Assembly (NCBI GenBank): GCA_007922305.1
Contig: ML677334.1
Location: 21,219,626 to 21,283,625, forward strand
Origin: Dermatemys mawii
Lineage: Eukaryota > Chordata > Testudines > Dermatemydidae
Reading direction: 5' to 3'
Length of the DNA stretch: 64,000 nucleotides
Position 1 is the stretch's first letter; each line of letters begins with the position of its first letter. Under the pieces are notes generated by a model. That model made no database searches, had not been told where the DNA came from, and saw nothing but the letters and a program-made list of their open reading frames with translations. Of this stretch, positions 11,610-22,400 are shown one piece after another. Made by a program: the position numbers and the translations under genes.

Positions 11610-13139
11610 TATCCCTTCAAAGGGCATTAAGCTGAAGTGAACTAAAGCCACTTTACCTCTGGATGACCATCCACACAGGGGTTCAATGCACTTTAGTTAA
11701 TTCATCTTAACTTTCCTGAGTGTCCGTAAGAGATGTGCCCTAACTCCATAGAGGTGAAAACTCCCTGCTGTGCCTGGGTCCCCACTAGGATTTTATGTTG
11801 GGATAGCTAATCCAATATAAAAACATACCTTTTTGTAATGAAGCCAAAGCCTGCATCTTCACAAGTAAAAAGGTGTGTCTTCTACAATGAGCCAGCTACG
11901 TCATTGTAAAATCTTAGTGAAGACAAGGAAAGTGGTAGTTTTACCTCAGTGCAGCTGGTGGAGGCAAATTCCAGCGCCCTGCTCTCTGACTGCTCACAAT
12001 TGCCTTGACTAGCTCCAACAAGATAAAACTATCAGTACATCAGGGTTGCCTTTTCTATACTAGGATTTTACAACAAGATAGCTAACTGTATCTCTTAAAA
12101 CACACCCCTTTCTTTTAGTGAAGACACATCCTCAGTTGTGTCTGGTTTAACTTGCCCCATTAAACTAACAACGAGGTTACAGGAATGTTCTTGAAGATAT
12201 CACATCTTTATATGGATGAAGATGCCTGCTACTGCTATTTTGCTCCTCTCCCTCCCTTCCTTGGTTGGATCAGTTAAATATTTAGGATATAGTAGAATAG
12301 CTAAAACTCTCGGAATATTTTTAATTCTTGGACATTCTTCCACTTTGTTATTCCCTGGGATATAATTACTGCCTTGCTGCTGGTGATTTCTTACTGAAAA
12401 ACTTAGTGGCCATTCCCCTCACTTCTTGGTAAAGATTTAGCAGCAGAAGCTGTGAGAAGTTTCATATTATTAAGGTTTTTTAAAACGCATAAAGAAATAT
12501 ACATCATATTTATTAGTCTGCTATAAAATATGACTGTAATTACAACTAAGCACTTAAATAGGTGATAGTGTGTTCCAAGATGCATTATCCTTGTATTGTA
12601 TTTTTTTACTTAGAGTTAGGGTGAAGATTTCTCAACCTTAGTTGTTGCCATTGTTGTTCCTATTACTCGCTACTGACCTCAGAGACGTGGGGGGGGGGAA
12701 ACCACATGCAAGTAGCTCTCTCAATTACACACTCTTCCTGCTTCCTTTTCCTGTGTTACCCAGCCCTGCTGTCACCTCTGCTGCTCTAAAGATTGGTATC
12801 ACTGAATGCCTTTGCCTCACCATTGGTATCTGAAAGGAAAATGTCTTTGTCAGGTACTGCCAAACATAACTTGTGGTGATACTAAAAGCTTCTTCTGTAG
12901 TGTCCTGATCCTTAATTCTCCCTTAACCCCTGGTAGCCCAGCATGCGAAAATTCACTAGAATAGTCACAGAAAAGAAACATGGCACGGGGGGTAGACAGA
13001 GTGAAATTGTTTTAAAAGGGTAAAAGATGTTCACCCTCCCTCAGGATTCACTCAACTATAATTGATAGGATTTGCTTTATCCATTCTTGTGGATTCACAC
13101 AGGGGGCAGAGAGAAACAAGCTAGCAGTCAGGAGACTCA
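11610..13139. other. Intergenic with repeat remnants
   Basis: Between 11770 and 12140 there are remnants related to the CTTGTCTTCACTA-type elements: AGTGAAGACAAGG occurs near 11918. The rest is unrecognised. Confidence 0.35.
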
Positions 13140-13146
13140 TTAGGGA

Positions 13147-13390
13147 ACCAATCATGTGGGTCTCTGGCACTCTTGAAGGCCTCCAACACTCTCCTATTGG
13201 TGTGACTCTGCAGCTATAACAATGAAAGGGGGGAGGAGGTGGAGGGCTTCCAGTAAGTGTGAGTTTCATTTGCAGGCGGGGTAGCTGCACTCATCTCTCT
13301 CCTCACACTATCCTTCCCAATCCTGTGTAGAGAGCAGCAGCTTCACTTTCATCCAGGAACAGGATTCTTCCCTTGGGACCCAGACAACAG
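13147..13390 (+). promoter_or_regulatory. NQO2: Possible NQO2 promoter and non-coding exon 1
   Basis: A CCAAT box (13147-13151), an inverted CCAAT (ATTGG, 13196-13200) and an antioxidant-response-element match GTGACTCTGCA (13202-13212, consensus RTGAYnnnGCR) are clustered upstream of a potential exon ending CAACAG with donor GTAAAAAG at 13391. Human NQO2 is known to have an ARE and a non-coding first exon. The position about 3 kb before the first coding exon fits, but no transcript evidence is available. ARE-core matches are expected by chance every few kb, so this is tentative. Confidence 0.35.
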
Positions 13391-13414
13391 GTAAAAAGGG
13401 CCCAGTCTGCAAAA

Positions 13415-14482
13415 CACCGGGGGCATATTTACATGACAGTCCGAAGCTGACCTATGTTAGGCCGACTTACAACCATTGCAGTAGTTACTGTGGTGGCTGA
13501 TGTCCACACTGCCCTCCTTCTGTCAGGGTGTGCATCCACCAGGAGTGCTTCCACCGACTGAAGAGGAGCAGTGTTGGGGGCTGGACACCAGGGCTCTCAG
13601 CTCTGCATGGAGCTCCCTGCTGGGAGCCCAGCTGCTCCCCCACCCAGGGCTTTTTGCCTCTCTGAGCTGCCTGTGGGGATCTAGGGCAGCAGTCCAGCTG
13701 GGAGTGGGGAGCCGGCATGGGGGGCAGCTAGGCTCTAGCTGGAGCCCAACACTGGCCCAGGCATGGAGCCGGGGCAGTGCATGACACCTGCATTTGGGGA
13801 GGCTGGTCCTGAGTGCCGGACACTCCCTAGAAGGGGGGCCCCTTCACCACCCCGAGGCCCACCCTTGCTCAGCCTTCTCCCCCAAGTCCCACCCACATTC
13901 CACTCCCACTCTGCACCTTCTGCCACTCGTGCCTCTCTTGACCCCCTTCACCGAGCCCCCCCCCCCCCCCCCCGCCTGCCGCCCGCTCCTCTCTGCCTCT
14001 CGGGGGGTGAAGAGGTGCCAGCCTTGGGTGATGGGGCCATGGGAGAAGAGGCAGAGCGAGGGCAGGAAGAGGAGCAAAGCCACGGGGGAAGAGCGGGGCC
14101 TTGGGGCAGAGCATGGGCACCCTTTTGGCGGCGGTGCTCCAGAGGCGGCAGGCCAGCAGTGTTCCTCCAAAGGGAGGTGTGCCGCATCCTGTCTGGGGAG
14201 GCTTAGCCTCCCCTGGCCTATTATACTCACCATACATGGAGCCATGAAATTGACAAGTATGACAGCCAACAGCTGATGTGAATAAAGCAGTGTCTATATG
14301 GACACTGCATTGGCCTAACTAGACTGACATAAACTCTCCACTTCTCATGGAGGTGGCACTGTTATGTCAGGGTATTAGGGCACTTACATGAGCCGGGGTA
14401 AGGCTGTAGTGTAGACAATGACATAACAGCATCCACATAAACTGCCTTACATTGGCCTAATTCTGGAGTGTGGACCAAGCCT
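13415..14482. mobile_element. Large non-autonomous repeat, about 1.07 kb, GC-rich core
   Basis: The left part (GACCTATGTTAGGCCGACTT) and right part (TTACATTGGCCTAATTCTGG) are loosely inverted relative to each other and flank a GC-rich core. The right end reads GTGTGGACCAAGCCT, the same terminal style as several other elements here. The core contains a run of 18 C (13956-13973). The many overlapping long open frames (13500-14276, both strands) result from base composition and show no conserved domain. Confidence 0.55.
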
Positions 14483-14577
14483 GGGATGCATGCAGCTTTC
14501 CTTGTGATGTGCTGCATATTGTAGAGACAGCTAGAGACTACGTCTTCACTGCAGAACCTTGTGATTTGACACAGACT

Positions 14578-14698
14578 AGGGCTGCCAGCCCCACAGGGTT
14601 GGCCTGGAGTCCCTAGGAATTTAATATTAATCTTTAATAAAAGATAATGTCATGTGATGAAACCCCCAGAAATGCAGCCAACCAAAGTTGGCAACCCT
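14578..14698. mobile_element. Short TIR element, 121 bp
   Basis: It begins AGGGCTGCCAGCC and ends AAAGTTGGCAACCCT, an imperfect inverted pair. No convincing 8-bp target duplication is visible (only GACT is shared by the flanks). The terminal GTTGGCAACC style is shared with the repeats at 32002-32623 and 35612-35808. Confidence 0.5.
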
Positions 14699-16324
14699 GA
14701 CTCCCCTACGTTGGTGTAAAAACACACCCTCCTTTAGCAGCGAAGACAGTCTTTATGCCAGTGCACTAGGTTGTGCTGGAAGTGCTGGTGATGGGTTTGA
14801 ACTTTACACAGACACTAAAGCAGCCTGGCAGCAGGGGGCTTGCAAAGATCCCACACCTACAGGAGTTTCCAGGTTGCCAGGAGGATGGTTTGAAAAGCTC
14901 TGCTAAGACTCGGCAGTGCGAAGACATGGATGTATTGGACTTAGGCGAAGTGGCCAATCTCACACACACACGCATGCCGTGCCCCTCATTGTGACATTTT
15001 AATGGGGAAGAAAAGCAGGGTGAGCAAGTGTCAGTGCCCCATCAGCTTTCCTGGAGATTAGTGTAAAATGTTTTATTGCAGGCTATGGCGACACTGGTAG
15101 CATATACAAATGAGGACTGTCTGGGCCAGTTGGACTGTTACTCCTATTGCAAAGTACCTTACTCTGCAGGTAGTCCCAGGGACTTCGGTAAGGCTACCCA
15201 CAGTAGAAGGCATCCTTCTTCACAATAAGCTTCATTCACATTTAGCTTATGATTTTAAGGATAGGCAAACACAAAGGGGCATTTGGTGAAGCTCTTAACA
15301 TGCCTTGGTGAGCAGTTACAGCTGTGAGTACTTGTGTGAGAAAATTCTCACCAGTGTGAGTAAGGGGTCACACACTCAAAGACTCAGTGCTTTTGGTTAC
15401 AAACTGCCTTTTGGGCTGGTTTGAGTGTTTTGAAGGCAGATGTTTGAGGCTGAAATGCAGGTTTCAGTGTTTGCCTGTTATGGTAAACCCGGAGCAGACT
15501 GCTGCCAGAGGGGTTGGTGGTAAAGGAGTTACTGTAGGTTAATTGGGTTCAGCTGAGTAAGGCTGCCAGTGGCCCAAGCAGGATCAGCTGAGCTCAATTA
15601 AAAGGCTGCCGCAGTCCTTTTTAAACCCACCCCGGCTAGGAAAGGGGAGGGAGATAGAGGCTGCCAGTAGGTTGGGGGCAGCAGGACAGGGAGCATCTCA
15701 GAAGGGAAGCAGCTTTGTCCTGGATACAGGGTGAAAGCCCAGCCAAAAAGGGGCAAGAAGGGGAAGGGAAAGCCTGCCCTTGGGCTTTCTAGGCAGCCTG
15801 CCTAGAGAACCCTTGGCTCACCAGAGAAAAAGGGACTTACGCCGGTGAGCCAGAGAAGGCACTTTGCCACACTGTGATAAACACAACTCAATGAGTATTT
15901 AGTATAAACTTTTATAATACATGCTGAGGCATGGAGAGTTTTGGATAGAGATGATTTTGAAGTGTTTTTGATAAGCTATTAGAAGAATTAGCATCTTCCA
16001 AATGAGTAAAATTCACTGCAGACATTGATGAAAGCATCTATAATCCAATTTAACCAGATAGTTAAGGTCGGTTTACTGATGTTTTGCTGGAGCAGTGTAA
16101 ATTAGCCAGACAATACCAATGATTCTGGCCCAATATGTGTCTACACTTGTGTGGGCTGATGTACATAACTTACATGTCACTCACCCCTAGTGACTAAAGC
16201 AGTCATCCAAAATTTACATTGATAAAACCTTCACATCACAGTGCACCATCAGATGCTCCTTTTAGTTACAGTACAATCTGTATGTCCACACCACCTCCTC
16301 TCTTTCATTATTCTCCTGTTTCAG
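14699..16324. other. Upstream of NQO2 coding exons, possible LTR-like segment
   Basis: About 15485-15885 resembles a retroelement LTR or similar repeat in its G-A-rich composition and CTCAATTAAAAGGCTGCC segment, but no TG...CA ends or target duplication could be fixed. The rest is unrecognised. Confidence 0.3.
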
Positions 16325-16467
16325 ATTCGGCGTGCACTTTCAGCCAGGTGATACTGAAAGGAAAAGCATGCCCTTATCCCTGTTGTGGTGTTTCTCCAAA
16401 GAGCACATCTCTCAATATCGGATTTTCTAGAAAGGAAGACTATTCAGGGCTTCCTGTAAAATGGCAG
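16325..16467 (+). CDS. NQO2: NQO2 first coding exon (5' UTR plus codons 1-3 start)
   Basis: A strong acceptor (pyrimidine tract then CAG at 16322-16324) opens an exon that ends ATGGCAG before the donor GTAAGA at 16468. The start codon is 16461-16463. Only ATG GCA G is coding (7 nt, phase 1), exactly as in mammalian NQO2, where the Met-Ala-Gly junction is split. The acceptor, and so the left limit of the UTR part, is inferred; the ATG and donor are firm because they join in frame with 17751. Confidence 0.8.
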
Positions 16468-19400
16468 GTAAGAAGAGACCTTTTTCCTTCGGCAGCGATA
16501 GAATGTTACTCATTTCGGAGCTCTGCACACATGAATCAGAAATGTCCTAGTTCCATTAGTGCTTGGATGGGGCTGTGAGGTAAAATTTGCAAAAACACCT
16601 GAGTCACTGACTTTTAGTCACTGACTTTTAGTCCCAGTGGACTTGGGTGCCTTTGAAAATTTTACCCCAGACTTACAGTGCTGAGTGCCTTCAGCTTGAT
16701 GGGAATTCTTGCTCCTCAGCATTTTGCAGACTACTCAGCAAGTAGGGTTTGTGAGAAGAGCAAATGGGTGACTGTCCTTCCTTTACCTACTTGAATAAGC
16801 TACCGAGTGAGATCATAATTGTTTCAAAATGGATTTATATTCTTATTAAATCAACCATATGACTACAGTGCTTGATTATTGTAATGACTTATTGGCAGGG
16901 CTGCTTTGTAACTTGTGTGTGGTGCTAGAATCAGCAACACACCTGGTTAATAGATCAACATCTCCTCTTTACAGTATTCTTTATATTGACTGATAATAAA
17001 GACACCGCGTGGTTGTTCAAGCCCTTATCTGAGAGACCCTTGGTTAAGTTTGAAACCTCCAACTTAATCATCAGGCTGATGGAGACCTGGCATATCCATC
17101 CCTTGCTTCTACCGCAGAAATTTAGTTAATCAGATAACCAAGCCTTCTTTTGTGTTGGCTCTTCAGAGATGCAGCTTTTCCTCCCTGCAGGTCTACCTCA
17201 TCTCAGTTTTAAGCCATGTTTGAAAGTTTCTCTCACTACAGTTTTTATAAATAAACCACTGTCTTCGTGTTTTTGGGAACATCACCTCCCCCCTTTGTAC
17301 TCCGTGAATCAAAAACACTGCTATGATTCTATTAAAAATTATATTAACTATTTGTTTAGTTCCTTGAGTATACTGCCAGGAGAAAGTGGGGTCATGTATA
17401 AAATAAGCAGAAGATTTTAACTTGTAACTCCAGGCACTGATGTTACAAACACAGCTTTTGTTTTTTTCTTTCCCCTCGGTCCACTGAGTTCCAGTTAGGG
17501 AAGCCCACTTCAGCACAGATTAACTCAGTGGGCCAGATTCACCGTTGCCCAACACTTCATGTAGCCTCTTATCAATGGTAGGTGGAATAAAATGCTACCA
17601 TTATGACAGGGTAATGTTTTCCTAACTTTGCACTGGTCTGAGAGCACGCAAGGTGCTGAACAATGGAGAACGAGGCCCTGTCTCTGCGTACTATTTCAGA
17701 TGTATCAAACACCATGGTATCTGGGGATTTTCTTTTCTTTTTAACTCCAGGGAGAAAAGTACTAATAATTTATGCACATCAAGAGCCCAAATCTCTGAAT
17801 GGATCCTTAAAGAATGTTGCAGTAGAAGAACTGAGCAAACAGGGCTGCAGTGTCACCGTGTCTGATCTATACGCAATGCAATTTGAGCCAAGAGCAACAA
17901 GAAATGACATCATTGGTGAGACTAGTTGAAGTGCATTTTTAAAACGTGTGTCTCTATGTATGGGATTGTAAATGCAGTCTTACCAATTTGACACACCAGA
18001 GCCGCATTGTTTGATATAAGGATCAGATGCTCTATGGAGAAAAAACAGGGAGACTTGGTGTAAAGCAATAGCTAATTACTAAGACAGCTTTTTCTTTCTG
18101 TGGGTATTTACCAGTGCAGTGGTTTTCATTTTTTTTTCATTTGAGGACCCTTAAATTCTAAATGGAGGTGCAGCCCCCTTTGGAAATTAAATGTGTGGTC
18201 CATGGACCCCTACCATAGAAGTCTTAGACTGAAAATGGACTGAAGAGAATTCAACTATAAATGTTGCATGTGCTCGGCCTGGCATTTGACGCAGTGTGAG
18301 AAAGGGTGTTAAACTGTGGGCTCCTATGGTAACAACACCACTTCCAGGTTTTGACATGTAGATGGGGGTATTCAGATGCTTTTGATTGATCAGAAAAACA
18401 GAATGCCCTGCCTCAGCGCTGAAACTTTATTTTCATAGTTACCTTTTGCAGATCCCTTAGACATAGGGCAAGTCTAGACAACAGCGCTACATCAGAGCAG
18501 CTGCATTGATGCAGCTACGCCCCTGTAGTGCATCTGATGAAAACGCGCTATGCCGACAGGAGACGGCTCTCCCATCAGCACAATTACTCCACCTTCTGGA
18601 AGAAGCAAAAACTATATATTGATGAGAAAGCGTCTCCAGCTGACCTAGCGCTGGTGTGGACAGCATGAAACTTGCGTGGCTTGTGAGGGGTAGGGCTTTT
18701 TCACATCCCTGAGCAAGACAAGTTAGATCAACTTAATCGCTAGTGTAGATCTCCCCATAGTCTGCAGACCCTCCAAGGGTCCACGGACCACTGATTGAAA
18801 ATGACTGTACTAAAGGATATCACTTTAGGAATCCATCTTACACCCTTTAGTTTGATATTTTTGCCATTGACTACAACAGTAGCAGGATTGGGGCCTTACA
18901 GATAAGACTGTAGGATTTTAAATAGTCCTGTGCCTTTGGGCCCAAATGTTTGTGTATTATAACTTGCAAGTGTTTGTGTGTCTTCTTAAAGAGGCATCAT
19001 TACAAACCACCTCCTCTGAAAGACCAGTCTGGTTACAGATGTTTTCTGCAAATAATTCTCAAGTGTTCATTTGTGTATGTTTGGGGTTTGTGTCATCTAT
19101 TAAATATGATTCACATTGATGGAATATGGTAATACCAATGGCCATTTATTAGTTTAGTAGAAACTTGAGAGAAACCCAGTGGAGATCATATTAAATTTAA
19201 AACTGTTTTTCAAGTGTTTGTCATAGTTAAGAAAGCCATCCATGCCATTCACTGAGAGGTAGGTTTTTAATCCTGATGCTGCTCTAATTTAGGAAGTGAA
19301 AGCACAAAGCCATAACACAATTTGGCAAAGCTGACAGTGTCTGTTTAAAGCAAAAGCCAGAATTGAAAGAGTGATGTTGCAAGAGCACTGTGGGCAAGGA

Positions 19401-22400
19401 AGGCTACAGACAGACTGATTCAAATCAGTGCTCGGTGTCAGGTCTTGAAAAGTCTGAACCCACTCTGGTCACATGGACTTCAGGAAGAGATGAAGCTCAT
19501 TAGCAGATGTTCAGGATCAGGCCCTAAACTCTAATGGCCTGATTTTCATTTACATTAAGGCCCTTTTACACCACTCTGGTAACATAAAGGGGGACAGAGG
19601 GGTACAAAGGGGCCTGAATGTAAATGAGTACTGTACTTTTGCAGGTACTAGATTCACCTACACTTTAAAAAAATAAATCAGCAGTTCATCTATCACTCCT
19701 TACAATATGGTGTGGTTCATGATAAATCAATGGGATGCAATATTCCAGTCTAGGACAGTAGACTGTGACTTGTGTTCAATTATCTTATGTGGATTTAGTG
19801 CTAGAAGTGGGATAAACAATGTCTATATGTTTCTTCCACAGGTTGCCTGCACAACTCAAAACATTTTGATTATGGGGTGGAATCATGGGAAGCTTACAAG
19901 AGAAGATGCTTGGCCAGTGATTTGATTGAGGAACAAAGGAAGGTTCAAGAAGCTGAGTTAGTGATTTTTCAGGTCATGATTTTTCTTATTAATAATCTTA
20001 TAGTCTTAATATGGTGTTAAAACAAATAACAGTAATAAGGATATTATAAAAAGCCAGAAAGTTTAGATACTTAACTCTCACTGTCATTTACTTTCAATGC
20101 GCTGCCCTTGCTAGTAATGCAGATAAAGCTTGGGCTGTGATCTCGCAGGGCAAGTCACTAGCAGAAACGAAAAAAGCCAGGTGCTACAGAAGATTATTGA
20201 CAGCCCCTCTTCCCTGTGAATCCAGAAACCAGTGTCTGTCAGAAGGCTCATCTTTTGGCTGAGGTGTAAGAGATTCTTAAAACTTGCAGTCATTTGGAGA
20301 TCTGATGGCATTTTTTCAAAAGAATATTACAAAAAGACCCCATAACCTTAAGCAAATATAGTTCTCCTGTGTCCTCTGAATGATAAGCTTTATTAGGGTG
20401 ACCAGATGTCTCGATTTTATAGGGACAGTCCCAATTTCTGGGGGTCTTTTTCTTATATAGGGTCCTATTATTCCCCACCTTCTGTCCCGATTTTCCTCAC
20501 TTGCTGTCTCGTCACTGTAGGCTTTATTTACTGTGCTTGATCTATGAATGGCTTGACTGATTAAGGTGATAAGATGTTCTTAGCATAGAAACAAGGCCAA
20601 AGGAAATGGTGTACCTCTGCTAATCACTATTAACAGGACCCTTTGCTTTTCAGTTTCCCTTGTATTGGTTCAGCATGCCTGCTATCATGAAGGGCTGGAT
20701 GGACAGAGTCTTGGTCCAAGGATTTGCTCACAATTTCCCACAGTGTTATGATGATGGCTTGCTCAAAGTATGTTCCCCAAACTTACATTAGGCTAAACAA
20801 TATTTTTATATAATTTTTGTCAGTTCCTATGCTGTAATTCTATTTTTAATCTAAGTGGATAAATGAGGTTTAACAAATTTAGGCTTTTTAGTAGATCTCA
20901 ACAATAATTCAAAATTCCTCCTAAAAACTTATTTCTTCTCTGTACCTTAGAGTTTTATACTATCCTTTAGTATCTGAGTGCCTTCCATTTAAAGCTAACA
21001 GCAAAGGCCCTGGAGGACTTTATGGAGCGTAGGGCACGTCTGCCTTTTCACTTTGCATAGAGTAGGGGGGGTTGTTTAATTTTGGGTATGGATGGAGGGC
21101 TGGTAGTGGTTTTGGAATAGAAAGGGGTGTCTGTATAGCAAAAGGCTTTGTCAAAGATGAAGGTTTTGCACCATTTCCTAGAGATGCTCATATTCTATAC
21201 TCACCGGCTATCCTCTGCCAGATCCTTCCATCTTGCCTAGGAGAAGTGTGCATGGGGGAAAGATAATGCAGATAGGACTATCAAGATGTGTGCAAGCCTC
21301 AACCATATGCTGTTGTCACTCTTGTCCTCCTCCTGCCTAGGTTGGGACCCTCCCGTTAGGTTTTTCTGAAAGTGGATGCAGAATGTGCCAGGGAGGGATG
21401 ATGGATTTGTTTTCTGGGGTGTATAGTACATTCTTGAGCCCTTGATTTATTAAAAAATAACTAAAAATCCTCCTGTACTGGACTTCAGGTGCCCTAACAC
21501 AAACACATTAAGAGGTTGGGATCAGGCCATAAAATCTCATTAGGAGCCTTATAAACGGAGTGCTCAGTATTATTTGTGGTTTGTGTGTGTGGACTTTTGT
21601 AACCTCCTGTCCCAGCCATCCACTTTCGCCTTTTTCAACTCTCTACTCAAGCAAGACTGGCATGTCCAGACACCAGTTCATAACTTTTGCACAGTTCTTG
21701 GCATTGGGAATAGCAGAGCTGGTCATTAGCTGAAGATTCTTACTGCTCACATCCAACATCCCACAATGATGGATATGTAATTGCTGATCATTTTTTCATC
21801 ATTGGATTTCAGAAATAGCCCAGTGAGATGAACACAGGTGATTCAGACCCTTTAAAAGCCATCATTTTGATCTGTTTGCAAACTTGGGACAACGAGGCTG
21901 CTGCATCTGCTGTGTTGGAAGGTTCTCTTGGCAGCCATAAATAAGAATTAGATGCTGGGGTACAAATCTGTGTCAGATCCCATGTTTGTGGAATCTGAGG
22001 AAACTGTAAAATACTTAGTTCAAGGAATACATCTGAAGAACATAGCAAATGCTCAGATAAGCAATTCTCAGGTAACTGAGAAGCTTTAAAGAGAGACTAC
22101 TATGTATACAGGATGCAGTTTCCATCTGGGGGAGAGGAAGGAGCATAAACACATTTAGCACTCAACCATAGATCTCAAAGCACTTTACAAGGAAGGGCAA
22201 GTATCTTCCCCATTTTACAGATGGCAAAAAGCAAGACACAAGTAACATGCATTATGTACATTTTCCCACAGAGCTATTTTCACACACTGTACTACTCCAT
22301 ATATCGACATGCTGTGTAGCAGAGATGCAGTGAGTGGCACTCTGTGAAAGTCCAGGGTAGGAGGAGAACCCAAAAGGAGGTCAGCACCCTCATTCATCTC

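Noticed and set aside
1..13140. Search for SERPINB-family exons, expected neighbours in human
   Set aside because: No serpin signature peptide found on either strand.
13500..14276. Overlapping open frames up to 160 codons
   Set aside because: GC-rich repeat core with a C18 run; frames on both strands, no domain and no splice logic.
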